From Streptomyces tuirus (lineage in GTDB: Bacteria > Actinomycetota > Actinomycetes > Streptomycetales > Streptomycetaceae): a DNA stretch of 64,000 nt. Under the pieces are notes generated by a model that made no database searches, had not been told where the DNA came from, and saw only the letters and a program-made list of their open reading frames with translations. The stretch is taken from contig NZ_AP023439.1 of assembly GCF_014701095.1 (NCBI RefSeq), forward strand, positions 6,808,001 through 6,872,000, in the 5' to 3' direction. This document shows, in pieces, positions 48,839 through 59,163 of the stretch. Both the position numbers and the translations under genes were made by a program. Each line of letters begins with the position of its first letter. Position 1 is the stretch's first letter.

Positions 48839-49813
48839 ATGAAGACCTCCTGGCGGAGCGCCTCACTCGTGGCGAGCGCCGCGGCGGTCCTGGCGCTGAC
48901 GACGGCGTGCGGTCAGGACAGCCCACCGGCGGCCAGCCAGAACGTGGGCGCCACGGCCGCGCCCGGGGACTACGGAAGCATCGGCTCGGGCACCGCGGGC
49001 GCGGCGGGCGGCGCCGCGAGTGCCCAGCCGTCCGCGCCGAGCGCCTCCAGCCCGTCCAACCCCGCAGGCAAGCTGTCCGTCTCCACCGCCGAGAAGGTCG
49101 GCAAGGTGGTCACCGACAGTCTCGGCCTCACCCTGTACCGGTTCGACCAGGACACGGAAGAGCCGCCCAAGTCGAACTGCGACGGTGACTGCGCCAAGAC
49201 CTGGCCGCCGGTCCCGGCCGACGACGCCCAGGCCGGCGAGGGCATCGACAAGGCGCTGCTCGGTTCGGTCACCCGGGCCGACGGCACCAAGCAGCTCACC
49301 GTCGGCGGCTGGCCCGCCTACCGCTACGCCAAGGACGTCAACGCCGGTGACGTCAAGGGCCAGGGCGTGGGCGGCAAGTGGTACGCGCTCGCCCCCGACG
49401 GCAAGAAGGCGCAGGGCGGTGCGGGCGGCGGCGAGGCGGTCGAGGCCGGGCTGTCCACGCGCAACGACGCCAAGCTCGGCGAGATCGTCGTCGACAAGAA
49501 CGGCATGACCGTGTACCGGTTCAAGAAGGACGAGGCCTGGCCCAAGCCGGTCTCCAACTGCACCGGTGCGTGCCTGGAGAAGTGGCCGCTCGTGGAGCCC
49601 GTCGACTTCGCCGACACCAAGGGCATCCAGAAGAAGGGCTACATGATCTTCGACCGGACCGACGGCAAGGGCAAGCAGCAGACGATCAACTGCTCGCCCA
49701 TCTACACCTTTGCCGGCGACAAGGCCCCGGGCGACACCAACGGCCAGGGCGTCGGCGGCACCTGGTACGCCGTGCGGCCCGACGGAAAGCTGGTCGGCGC
49801 GTCGGAGAAGTAG
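48839..49813 (+). CDS. Lipoprotein with secreted repeat domains (PF03640 type)
   Basis: A 324-aa exported protein: signal and lipobox VLALTTACG (Cys near residue 22), a Gly/Ser/Ala-rich linker, then about four copies of the lipoprotein_15/secreted repeat family. They share the pattern GLTLYRFDQDTEEPPKSNCD, GDCAKTWPP, GWPAYRYAKD, and later GMTVYRFKKDEAWPKPVSNC, GACLEKWPLV, PIYTFAGDKAPGDTNGQG. Repeated Cys pairs and Trp-Pro motifs suggest an extracytoplasmic, possibly metal- or redox-related, beta structure. Function unknown. ATG 48839 follows GGGGAG. A strong terminator follows. Confidence 0.88.
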   Translation: MKTSWRSASLVASAAAVLALTTACGQDSPPAASQNVGATAAPGDYGSIGSGTAGAAGGAASAQPSAPSASSPSNPAGKLSVSTAEKVGKVVTDSLGLTLYRFDQDTEEPPKSNCDGDCAKTWPPVPADDAQAGEGIDKALLGSVTRADGTKQLTVGGWPAYRYAKDVNAGDVKGQGVGGKWYALAPDGKKAQGGAGGGEAVEAGLSTRNDAKLGEIVVDKNGMTVYRFKKDEAWPKPVSNCTGACLEKWPLVEPVDFADTKGIQKKGYMIFDRTDGKGKQQTINCSPIYTFAGDKAPGDTNGQGVGGTWYAVRPDGKLVGASEK

Positions 49814-49861
49814 AGAAACCTCCCCAGGGTTGATCGTTTCGTCCACCCGAAGCGCAGGCCC

Positions 49862-49901
49862 GGCCCACCCCTCCGTGCTCCACGGAGGGGTGGGCCGTTT
49901 T
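49862..49901 (+). terminator. Strong terminator with T run
   Basis: GGCCCACCCCTCCGTG-CTC-CACGGAGGGGTGGGCC (16-bp perfect stem) followed by GTTTT, about 50 bp after the lipoprotein stop codon. Confidence 0.92.
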
Positions 49902-49964
49902 GCCGTGCTTCACCTGAACTCATTGAATTCCGCACACTCTTCCCCTTCCGGACCGGAACTCTCC

Positions 49965-49990
49965 GGAACGCCTCGGGTGCTGTTCGTCAT
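49965..49990 (+). promoter_or_regulatory. ECF-type promoter candidate GGAAC-N16-GTCAT
   Basis: GGAAC (49965-49969) and GTCAT (49986-49990) are 16 bp apart, about 155 bp before the methyltransferase-rmdA operon. It matches the GGAAC -35 of envelope-stress sigma factors such as SigE; the -10 match is weaker. Confidence 0.4.
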
Positions 49991-50021
49991 ATGTTCGAAG
50001 GGCATGCGGAGGGGTATCAAT

Positions 50022-50035
50022 GCGGCACGTGCCGC
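50022..50035. promoter_or_regulatory. Perfect palindrome GCGGCACGTGCCGC
   Basis: A 14-bp perfect palindrome centred on CACGTG, in the leader of the methyltransferase-rmdA operon about 110 bp before the start. It would suit a dimeric repressor (TetR-like) operator. I could not identify the binding factor. Confidence 0.45.
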
Positions 50036-50144
50036 AGGCAGTGACCGGGAACGGATGGTCAATTTCCGTTTCGGGTCGCTCCATTGGCGGGCGATCAGTA
50101 GCCTCTGCTCGAACACCGGATCGCCTAACGCCTTGGAGAGATAG

Positions 50145-50957
50145 ATGGACCGTCCCGCCTGGGCCCCCCGGAGCATCGACATCTCGGTGCCCAGCGTTTC
50201 CCGGATGTACGACTACTACCTGGGCGGATCGCACAACTTCGAGGTCGACCGGGAAGCGGCCCGCAGGGCCATGGAGTTCATGCCTGGACTCCCCAAAGTC
50301 ATGCAGGCGAACCGGGCTTTCATGCGCCGCGCCGTGCGCTACGCGGCCGGCCAGGGCGTCTCCCAGTTCCTGGACGTAGGCTCCGGCATTCCCACCTTCG
50401 GCAATGTGCACGAGGTGGCGCAGGCCGCCCGCCCCGGCGCGCGCGTGGTGTACGTCGACCACGACCCGGTGGCCGTGGCGCACAGCCAGGCGGTCCTGGA
50501 GGGCAGCGACGACGTGGGCGTCGTCGCCGCGGACCTGCGCAAGCCGCAGGAGATCCTGCGCAGCCCCGAGGTGGAGCGGCTGATCGACTTGAATCAGCCA
50601 GTGGCGCTGCTCCTCGTTGCCATACTGCACTTCGTGGAAGACGAGGACGACCCGTACGGGGCGGTGGCCGAACTGCGCGAGGCGCTCGCGCCCGGCAGCC
50701 TGCTCGTGCTCAGCCACGCCTGCTACGAGGGGATCCCGCTGCCGCCGGAGCGGGCCGGGGGTGCGGTGGACGTGTACGAGGACATCCGCAACCCGCTGAT
50801 CATGCGCTCGCGCGAGGAGATCGCGCGGTTCTTCGAGGGGTACGACATGGTGGAACCCGGACTGGTGGCGATGCCGCACTGGCGCCCCGACACCGCACCC
50901 GAGGACGAGGATCCGTACGCGTTCTCCGGGCTCGCGGGCGTGGGGCGTACGGCGTGA
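50145..50957 (+). CDS. SAM-dependent methyltransferase of the DUF574/Methyltransf_19 family
   Basis: A 270-aa protein with the family opening PSVSRMYDYYLGGSHNFEVD and RRAMEFMPGLPKVMQANRAF, the SAM motif QFLDVGSGIPTFGNVHEVAQ, VVYVDHDPVAVAHSQAVLEG and ALLLVAILHFVEDEDDPYGA. This family is expanded in streptomycetes and of unknown substrate. ATG 50145 has a GGAGAG ribosome site. Its TGA overlaps the GTG of rmdA (GTGA), so the two are translationally coupled, linking this methyltransferase with c-di-GMP control. Confidence 0.9.
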   Translation: MDRPAWAPRSIDISVPSVSRMYDYYLGGSHNFEVDREAARRAMEFMPGLPKVMQANRAFMRRAVRYAAGQGVSQFLDVGSGIPTFGNVHEVAQAARPGARVVYVDHDPVAVAHSQAVLEGSDDVGVVAADLRKPQEILRSPEVERLIDLNQPVALLLVAILHFVEDEDDPYGAVAELREALAPGSLLVLSHACYEGIPLPPERAGGAVDVYEDIRNPLIMRSREEIARFFEGYDMVEPGLVAMPHWRPDTAPEDEDPYAFSGLAGVGRTA

Positions 50958-53098
50958 TCGCGGAACCGGACGGGCCGGAGGACAGACTGCGCCGGTTCGC
51001 GACGATCTGGAGCCGTGCCGTCTTCCCGGTGACGTCGACGTCGTCGACCCGCCCCGAGTTCGAGGCGCAGCTGCTGCCCCTGGCCCGGCGGCTGAGCGAG
51101 GCACTGCTGGCCCGGACCTTCGACTCCGACGCGGGCCGGGCGGTCGGCGCCGCCCTCGTGGACGCGCACTGCACCGACCCGGAGGCGCTCAGCCGCACCC
51201 TGGACTGCGTCGACGCCTACCTGGTCCTGTACTGCGGCGGCGACGGCGACCAGGAGGACCTGCGGGCCCGGTGCGCGCGGTTGCAGCACGCGATGGCCGC
51301 CGGTTTCGCCCGGACGCTGCGCGAGCGGACCCTGGCCGAGCAGGAGGCCATCGCCCAGGCGGCCCTCCAGGCACAGGGCGTGGTGGCGCAGGCCCTGCAC
51401 GCGAGCGAGGCGCGGTTCCGCGCCGTCTTCGAGGGCGCGGCCATAGGCATCGGCATGGCCGACCTCGAAGGCAACATACTGCAGGTCAACGGCGCGCTGC
51501 TGCGCATGTTCGGGGTCTCCGAGCCGACGCTGCGCAGCCGCAACGTCCGGGAGTGGATCCACCCCGACGACGCCCCACAGACCTGGCGGCTCTACGACGA
51601 ACTCGTCCGGGGCGAGCGGGAGCACTACCACCTGGAGAAGGCCTTCTACCGGCCTGACGGAACCGTCCTGTGGACCAATCTGACGGTCTCCCTGCTGCGG
51701 GACGCCGACGGCGATCCGCAGTACCAGCTCGCCCTCATGGAGGACACCACCGAGCGGCGGCTGCTCAACCTGCGGCTGCGCTACGAGGCCACGCACGACG
51801 CGCTGACCGGGCTGCCCAACCGCACCTTCTTCTTCGAGCGTCTGGAGAAGGCGCTGGGCGCCGGCGAAGGCCAGCGGTTCGGGCTGTGCTACCTGGACCT
51901 CGACGGCTTCAAGACCGTCAACGACAGCCTCGGCCACGCGGCCGGCGACCGGCTGCTGGTGGAGGTCGCCGACCGGCTCCAGTCCTGCGCCACCGCGCCC
52001 GGCGAGATGGTCGCGCGGCTCGGCGGTGACGAGTTCGTGGCGCTGACCACCGGCCCCGACACCCAGGACGCGGTGGACGAGCTCGCCGGACGCATCATGA
52101 ACGCGCTGCTCGCGCCGATCAGCGTCGACGGCCGGGAGCTGACCGTGCGCGGCAGCATCGGCGTCGTGGAGGGCCCGGCCGGGGAACGCAGCCCGGCGGA
52201 GGTGCTGCGCAGCGCGGACATCACCATGTACCGGGCCAAGTCGGCGGGCGGCAACCGCTTCGAACTCGCCGACGCGGAGGCGGACGCCCGGGCCATCACG
52301 CGGCACGGGCTGACCACGGCGCTGCCGACGGCGCTGGAGCGGGGCGAGTTCTTCATCGAGTACCAGCCGCTGGTGCACCTCGGCGACGGCAGCGTCCGGG
52401 GAGCCGAGGCCCTGGTGCGCTGGCTGCACCCGCAGCACGGCGTGCTCGGGCCGGACCGGTTCATCCCGCTCGCGGAGCACACCGGGCTGATCGTGCCCCT
52501 CGGGCGGTGGGTGCTGGAGCAGTCGGTGCGCCAGGCCCGCGAGTGGCGGGAACTACGCGGTGGCGTCGAGGCGGCGGGGCCGCTGCGGATCAACGTGAAC
52601 CTGTCGCCGTGCCAGCTGACGCATCCCGGGCTGGTCCAGGACACGGTCGACATCCTGGAGCGCACGGGCGTCGCGCCGGACGCGCTGTGCCTGGAGGTCA
52701 CGGAGTCGGCGCTGATCGGGGCGGACGACGATCTGCTGAAGCCGCTGCGGCGCCTGGCGGAGATGGGTGTCGACATCGCCCTGGACGACTTCGGCACGGG
52801 CTACTCCAACCTCGCCAACCTGCGCCGGCTGCCGGTCAGCATCCTGAAGCTGGACCGGTCCTTCACCCAGAGCATGCAGCAGTTCCCGGCGGACCCCGTC
52901 GACCTGAAGATCGTCGAGGGCATCGTCTCCCTGGCCCACAGCCTGGACCTGGCGGTGACGGTGGAGGGCGTGGAGACGGGAGCCCAGGCCGAACAACTGC
53001 GCATCCTCGGCTGCGACACGGCCCAGGGCTGGTACTACGCGAGGCCGGGCCCACCGGAGCGCCTGCACGAACTGGCACTGGTGGACGCCACGGGCTAG
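50954..53098 (+). CDS. rmdA: PAS-GGDEF-EAL cyclic-di-GMP enzyme (RmdA-like)
   Basis: A 714-aa cytoplasmic protein. An N-terminal helical region (residues 1-140) precedes PAS/PAC (about 145-275: EARFRAVFEGAAIGIGMADL, HPDDAPQTWRLYDELVRGER). The GGDEF domain carries an intact ARLGGDEFVAL (GGDEF 357-361), followed by the EAL domain with GAEALVRWLHP (EAL 485-487), DDFGTGYSNLANLRRLP and KLDRSFTQ. Both active sites look complete, so it could make and break c-di-GMP, the signal that keeps BldD repressing development. Domain order matches RmdA of S. coelicolor; I assign the symbol on that basis and on the nearby sdh locus as I recall it. GTG 50954 overlaps the methyltransferase stop. Confidence 0.9.
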   Translation: MIAEPDGPEDRLRRFATIWSRAVFPVTSTSSTRPEFEAQLLPLARRLSEALLARTFDSDAGRAVGAALVDAHCTDPEALSRTLDCVDAYLVLYCGGDGDQEDLRARCARLQHAMAAGFARTLRERTLAEQEAIAQAALQAQGVVAQALHASEARFRAVFEGAAIGIGMADLEGNILQVNGALLRMFGVSEPTLRSRNVREWIHPDDAPQTWRLYDELVRGEREHYHLEKAFYRPDGTVLWTNLTVSLLRDADGDPQYQLALMEDTTERRLLNLRLRYEATHDALTGLPNRTFFFERLEKALGAGEGQRFGLCYLDLDGFKTVNDSLGHAAGDRLLVEVADRLQSCATAPGEMVARLGGDEFVALTTGPDTQDAVDELAGRIMNALLAPISVDGRELTVRGSIGVVEGPAGERSPAEVLRSADITMYRAKSAGGNRFELADAEADARAITRHGLTTALPTALERGEFFIEYQPLVHLGDGSVRGAEALVRWLHPQHGVLGPDRFIPLAEHTGLIVPLGRWVLEQSVRQAREWRELRGGVEAAGPLRINVNLSPCQLTHPGLVQDTVDILERTGVAPDALCLEVTESALIGADDDLLKPLRRLAEMGVDIALDDFGTGYSNLANLRRLPVSILKLDRSFTQSMQQFPADPVDLKIVEGIVSLAHSLDLAVTVEGVETGAQAEQLRILGCDTAQGWYYARPGPPERLHELALVDATG

Positions 53099-53148
53099 AG
53101 GGGAGCGCCCTCAGAGGCGCGGGCGACCGCGCCATTTTGGGGGCGCGG

Positions 53149-53200
53149 GGAACTGCGCGAGCAACCACCACGGCCCCGCACCCCTGCACGGCGCCCCAAG
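53149..53200 (+). repeat. Streptomycete interspersed intergenic repeat, copy 1
   Basis: The core GGGCGCGGGGAACTGCGCGA followed by GCAACCACC and ending GCCCCAAG matches, in inverse orientation, the copy at 57617-57673. Such elements are common between genes in streptomycete genomes. Confidence 0.75.
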
Positions 53201-53227
53201 CCCGCGGCGCTCATGGCACAGACCGCC

Positions 53228-54112
53228 TCACCGCTCGAGCAGCATCCGCTGCAACTCCCGAGCGGCCCGGGGCGGCGCCACATCGCTGCGGTGCGCCAGC
53301 GCGATCGTGCGATGCAGCCCGGGGCGCGCCAGCGGTGTCACCCGCAACCCCCGCCCCGCTCTCGCCGCCACCATCCGGGGCACCACGGCGACCCCCAGCC
53401 CGGCCCGCACGAACCCCAGCACCGCGTCCATCTCCCCGCCCTCCACGGCGAAGTCGGGTTCGAACCCCTCCGCACGGCACGCGGCCACGGTCAGCTCCCG
53501 CAGGTCGTACCCGTGCCGGAACATCACCAGCCGCTCACCCTCCAGGTCACCGACCCGCACGGTGCGGCGCCCCCGGCCCGGACGAGGGGCATCCGGCGAG
53601 GAGACCACGACAAGATCCTCCCGCAGCAGCTCGACCGTGGTCAGCGCCGGCGACGGCGTCGGCAGCGGCAGCACCACCAGCGCCAGATCCAGCGCTCCCC
53701 GCGCCAGCTCCCGTACCAGATCGTGCGAGCCGCCCTCCTCGATCAGCAGCCGGATCCCGGGGTAGCGGTCGTGGAACGCCCGCAGCACATCCGGCAGCAG
53801 CCCCGTGCACAGACTCGGTGTCGCGCCCAGCCGCACCCGGCCGCTGCGCAGCTGCACCAGCTCCTGCACCTCGTGCCGGGCCGTGTCGGCGTCGGCCAGG
53901 ATGCGCCGGGCCAGCGGGAGGAGCGCCTCCCCGGCGTCCGTGAGCGTGATGTTGCCCCGGGCGCGCAGGAACAGATCCGCGCCCAGTTCCCGCTCCAGCG
54001 CCTTGATCTGCTGGGAGAGCGACGGCTGGGCGACATGGACCAGATCGGCGGCCCGGGTGAAGTGCCGGGTCTCGGCGACGGCCACGAAGTACTGGAGCTG
54101 CTGGAACTGCAT
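53228..54112 (-). CDS. LysR-family transcriptional regulator divergent to sdhCAB
   Basis: A 294-aa LTTR: N-terminal winged HTH (MQFQQLQYFVAVAETRHFTR, AADLVHVAQPSLSQQIKALE) and an effector-binding domain (RLGATPSLCTGLLPDVLRAF, LLIEEGGSHDLVRELARGAL, VEGGEMDAVLGFVRAGLGVA). ATG 54112 is the family-type start. Position and a LysR-type dyad immediately upstream suggest it controls itself and the sdhCAB operon starting at 54196; the effector is unknown. A redox- or dicarboxylate-linked signal would be reasonable but is speculation. Confidence 0.92.
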   Translation of the reverse strand: MQFQQLQYFVAVAETRHFTRAADLVHVAQPSLSQQIKALERELGADLFLRARGNITLTDAGEALLPLARRILADADTARHEVQELVQLRSGRVRLGATPSLCTGLLPDVLRAFHDRYPGIRLLIEEGGSHDLVRELARGALDLALVVLPLPTPSPALTTVELLREDLVVVSSPDAPRPGRGRRTVRVGDLEGERLVMFRHGYDLRELTVAACRAEGFEPDFAVEGGEMDAVLGFVRAGLGVAVVPRMVAARAGRGLRVTPLARPGLHRTIALAHRSDVAPPRAARELQRMLLER

Positions 54113-54120
54113 GCATCCAC

Positions 54121-54137
54121 CATAGCTCCAGCCTATG
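54121..54137. promoter_or_regulatory. LysR-type dyad CATAG-N7-CTATG
   Basis: CATAG-ctccagc-CTATG lies 8 bp upstream of the LysR start and 58 bp before sdhC. The inner ATAG-N7-CTAT satisfies the T-N11-A rule of LTTR boxes. It is probably the regulator's recognition site for autoregulation and for controlling sdhCAB. Confidence 0.65.
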
Positions 54138-54195
54138 GATTCAAGCCGGACCATGTCTTGGACCGATCGCCCGAGGATCCGTAGCGTGCTGTTCC

Positions 54196-54903
54196 ATGGC
54201 TCTGGCAACGCGGACGGACCGACGGCCGTCTCTCGCACGCACCGTGTGGGACTCCACCGTCGGCAAGAAGACCGTGATGGCGGTCAGTGGTCTGATCATG
54301 CTGCTGTACCTGGTCGTCCACATGATCGGAAACCTGAAGATCTTCTTCGGGGCGGGGGAGTTCAACCACTACGCGCACTGGCTGCGCGTCGTCGGCGAGC
54401 CGTTCATGCACGAGGAGTGGACGCTCTGGCTCGTCCGGATCGTGCTGGTCGTGGCCGTCGTCGCGCACGCCACCTCGGCCTACCAGCTCAGCCGCCGCGA
54501 CATCAGGGCACGGCCCAGCAAGTACGTGCACAAGAAGGCACGGGCGAGCTACGCGACGCGGACCATGCGCTGGGGCGGGATCATCCTCGGCCTGTTCATC
54601 GTGTGGCACATCCTCGACCTGACGACCGGCACCGTGCACTCCGGCGGCTTCCAGGAGGGCCGCCCGTACCAGAACGTCGTGGACACCTTCTCCACCTGGT
54701 ACGGCAACGCCGTCTACATCGTCGCGATGCTCGCGCTCGGCCTGCACGTCCGGCACGGCTTCTGGAGCGCGGCCCAGACCCTCGGCGTCGGCAGCCGAAG
54801 GCGCGACCGCGCCCTGAAGACCGTCGCCGACGTCCTCGCGCTGCTGCTCACGGCCGGCTTCATCGCCGTACCCGTGGGCGTCATGACCGGAGTGGTGAGC
54901 TGA
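54196..54903 (+). CDS. sdhC: Succinate dehydrogenase cytochrome b subunit (SdhC, type-B like)
   Basis: A 235-aa membrane anchor with five hydrophobic helices, in the pattern of the single-subunit di-heme cytochrome b558 of Firmicutes/actinobacterial complex II. Visible are DSTVGKKTVMAVSGLIMLLY, HMIGNLKIFFG, FMHEEWTLWLVRIVLVVAVV, AHATSAYQLSRR and LIVWHILDL-type heme-ligand His positions, ending AALLL-type helix and GVMTGVVS. It would pass electrons from the SdhAB head to menaquinone. ATG 54196 is 2 nt before sdhA on the operon. A -35-like TTGGAC and -10-like TAGCGT precede it at about 54157-54188. Confidence 0.9.
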   Translation: MALATRTDRRPSLARTVWDSTVGKKTVMAVSGLIMLLYLVVHMIGNLKIFFGAGEFNHYAHWLRVVGEPFMHEEWTLWLVRIVLVVAVVAHATSAYQLSRRDIRARPSKYVHKKARASYATRTMRWGGIILGLFIVWHILDLTTGTVHSGGFQEGRPYQNVVDTFSTWYGNAVYIVAMLALGLHVRHGFWSAAQTLGVGSRRRDRALKTVADVLALLLTAGFIAVPVGVMTGVVS

Positions 54904-54905
54904 AG

Positions 54906-56851
<1,946 letters not shown>

Positions 56852-56855
<4 letters not shown>

Positions 56856-57598
56856 AGCTCACCCTGCGCGTCTGGCGGCAGCGCAACGCCGACGCCGACG
56901 GCACGATGTCCACGTACGAGGTGGACGGGATCTCACCCGACATGTCCTTCCTGGAGATGCTCGACACGCTCAACGAGGAGCTCATCGTCAAGGGCGAGGA
57001 CCCCGTCGCCTTCGACCACGACTGCCGTGAGGGCATCTGCGGGGCGTGCTCGCTCGTCATCAACGGCGACGCGCACGGGCCCGAGCGCACCACCACCTGT
57101 CAGCTGCACATGCGGTCGTTCGAGGACGGCGACACGATCGACGTCGAGCCGTGGCGGGCATCCGCGTTCCCGGTGATCAAGGACCTGGTCGTCGACCGGT
57201 CGGCGTTCGACCGGATCATCCAGGCCGGCGGCTACATCACCGCGCCGACCGGGGCGGCACCCGAGGCGCACGCCACGCCGGTGCCGAAGCCGGACGCCGA
57301 CCTCGCCTTCGAGCACGCCGAGTGCATCGGGTGCGGGGCGTGCGTGGCGGCCTGTCCCAACGGGGCGGCGATGCTGTTCACATCCGCCAAGATCAACCAT
57401 CTCAATGTGCTGCCGCAGGGGGCGCCCGAGCGGGAGACGCGGGTGCTGGACATGGTGGAGCAGATGGACGAGGAGGGGTTCGGGGGGTGCACGCTCGCGG
57501 GCGAGTGCGCCACGGCCTGCCCCAAGGGGATTCCGCTCATGTCCATCACCAGCATGAACAAGGAGTGGTTGCGGGCCGCGCGGAAGGTGAAGCGGTAG
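56852..57598 (+). CDS. sdhB: Succinate dehydrogenase/fumarate reductase iron-sulfur subunit
   Basis: A 248-aa subunit with three Fe-S clusters: 2Fe-2S (HDCREGICGACSLVINGDAH and later TTTCQLHMRSF), 4Fe-4S (CIGCGACVAACPNGA) and 3Fe-4S (GGCTLAGECATACPKGIPLM). ATG 56852 overlaps the sdhA stop (ATGA). It ends SMNKEWLRAARKVKR. It relays electrons from FAD to the quinone site in SdhC. It is the last gene of the operon; a streptomycete intergenic repeat and then the gas vesicle cluster follow convergently. Confidence 0.95.
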
Positions 57599-57616
57599 CG
57601 CCGTAGGGACTTTGCG

Positions 57617-57673
57617 CTTGGGCGGCTGCGGATGGGCTGTGGCTGGTCGCGCAGTTCCCCGCGCCCTGGGGCG
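57617..57673 (-). repeat. Streptomycete interspersed intergenic repeat, copy 2 (inverted)
   Basis: The minus strand reads GGGCGCGGGGAACTGCGCGA then CCAGCCACAGCCCAT...GCCCAAG, the same element as 53149-53200 in opposite orientation. The two copies flank the LysR-sdhCAB segment as an inverted pair, so recombination could invert that segment. Confidence 0.75.
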
Positions 57674-57776
57674 TCGCAGTTCCGCGCGTCCAGGAGCGCA
57701 ATGAACGTTCGCCGGTAGGTGCGGACGGGCGGGGCCGGGGGTGGTGCTCTCCCGGTCCCGTCTCGCGTTCCGTCCG

Positions 57777-58070
57777 TCACACGCCGGGGTCGGCCAGCAG
57801 GGGCCCCAGCGGGCCGAGGTCCAGGTTGAGGTCGCTGCGCCGCAGCCCGTGCTGTGCGCACAGTTCGTCCATGCGCTCGTCCAGCAGCATCAGCGCGGTA
57901 CCGAGCCGGTCCTCCTGCTCGGCGCTGAGCGTCCCCTCGTCGAAACGGCGGACCGCCTGGCGTTCCATGAGCTGCCGCAGGAGCTCCACCACGGTCAGCA
58001 CCAGGGCCGCCAGATCGTTCGTGACGCGCTCGGGATCGAGGTCCAGCGCGTGGGTGCGCGGGGCGGTCAC
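57777..58070 (-). CDS. gvpK: Gas vesicle protein K
   Basis: A 97-aa GvpK: ALDLDPERVTNDLAALVLTV, ELLRQLMERQAVRRFDEGTL, TALMLLDERMDELCAQHGLR and SDLNLDLGPLGPLL. GvpK is an accessory protein needed for gas vesicle assembly in several species. GTG 58070; its start overlaps the end of gvpS by GTGA. It is the final gene of the leftward gvp operon. Confidence 0.93.
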   Translation of the reverse strand: MTAPRTHALDLDPERVTNDLAALVLTVVELLRQLMERQAVRRFDEGTLSAEQEDRLGTALMLLDERMDELCAQHGLRRSDLNLDLGPLGPLLADPGV

Positions 58071-58315
58071 AGCGGCCCGCTGTCCGACCAGGGCGCCGGG
58101 ACCCGGTCACTGACCGACGCCAGCAGGGCGCGCAGGGAGATCCGCACCAGCGGCACGTCGGCGATGGCCAGCACCAGGTCACCGCTGATCACGACGCCCG
58201 TCGCCAGCACCCGGTCGAGCAGGTCGACGAGCGGCACCCCGACGGGTGCGTACGGCTCCGGGGTGTCCCAGGGCACCGCCGTGCGGTCGGCACCGCCGGG
58301 CACGGGTACGGTCAT
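58067..58315 (-). CDS. gvpS: GvpA/J-family gas vesicle protein (GvpS-like)
   Basis: An 82-aa protein with the GvpA-type hydrophobic core: VPLVDLLDRVLATGVVISGD and LVLAIADVPLVRISLRALLA. It is a third GvpA-superfamily copy in the cluster (with gvpA and gvpJ), and its place between gvpL and gvpK is that of streptomycete gvpS. It is probably a minor shell or nucleation protein. ATG 58315; both ends overlap neighbours by 4 bp. Confidence 0.88.
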   Translation of the reverse strand: MTVPVPGGADRTAVPWDTPEPYAPVGVPLVDLLDRVLATGVVISGDLVLAIADVPLVRISLRALLASVSDRVPAPWSDSGPL

Positions 58316-59163
58316 GCGCCGGCCTCCTGCTGCGCGACACGCTCCGCCTCGTCCGAGCGGGCGAAGGAGTACGGGATCCAGGGCCCCGACAAGGTGACCT
58401 CCACGGCCGACCGGTGGGCGTCGCGGGCCAGTTCACCGACGGCCCGGACGAACTCGGCGCGCCTGCGGTCGTCGACCAGATACGCCGCGTTGAGCAGCTG
58501 CGGGACGCTCCTGCCGGTCAGCTGCTCGCTCTGCGGCCGGTGCCGCGTCGCCGCGACGGCGTACCGCCGCAGCTCCCGGTCGACCGCGTGGGCCCGCGCC
58601 AGCGCCCGCTCGCGCTCCTCGCGTTCGCTGCGTCGCCGCTCGCTCACCCGGCGCAGGTACGACCGCCCGTCGGCGGGCCCGTCCCCGGCGGCGCCGGACG
58701 CGTGCCCCGTTCCGGGGCCGTGCACCTTCACCGCCCACTCGGTGCGGTTGCGCAGCCGGTCCAGCAGGGTGCGCAGCGACGCGGCCCGGGCGGTGACGGC
58801 CCGCACGGCGTTGTGGTCGTCCAGGTACAGCGTCGCCATCGGCAGGGGGACGACCGGGCCCGCGCTCGCGGCCGTCTCCACGCCCCGGTGGTGGGCACGG
58901 GCGCAGCGCTCCAGTTCGTCCGGCCGGTTGAGCCGCTCCGCGAGCGCCTCCTCGCCGAAGGCCGCCGCGGGAACGTCCTGCACCAGCAGGTACAGCGGCC
59001 CCGCGGCCAGGACGCGCAGCGGACCGCCGCCGTCATGGCCCGGCGTCACCGACACCGCCTCGTTCCGCGGAGGCGTGTCCGTCACGGCGAACGCACAGGT
59101 GACGGTGGGGTGCGGCAGGTCCGGCCCGGTCGCGGGGGCCCGGTCGGCCGGCAGTGTGCTCAT
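58312..59163 (-). CDS. gvpL: Gas vesicle protein GvpL/GvpF family
   Basis: A 283-aa accessory protein of the GvpL/F family: LYLLVQDVPAAAFGEEALAE, VVPLPMATLYLDDHNAVRAV, ERERALARAHAVDRELRRYA, AAYLVDDRRRAEFVRAVGEL and VTLSGPWIPYSFA. The PPYSF/WIPYSF end motif is typical. The Arg-rich middle helix (RRVSERRRSEREERERAL) is expanded. ATG 59163 is chosen; ATGA overlap with the upstream gvpJ stop supports it. GvpL/F proteins are thought to help form the gas vesicle shell ends or act in early assembly. Confidence 0.88.
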   Translation of the reverse strand: MSTLPADRAPATGPDLPHPTVTCAFAVTDTPPRNEAVSVTPGHDGGGPLRVLAAGPLYLLVQDVPAAAFGEEALAERLNRPDELERCARAHHRGVETAASAGPVVPLPMATLYLDDHNAVRAVTARAASLRTLLDRLRNRTEWAVKVHGPGTGHASGAAGDGPADGRSYLRRVSERRRSEREERERALARAHAVDRELRRYAVAATRHRPQSEQLTGRSVPQLLNAAYLVDDRRRAEFVRAVGELARDAHRSAVEVTLSGPWIPYSFARSDEAERVAQQEAGA

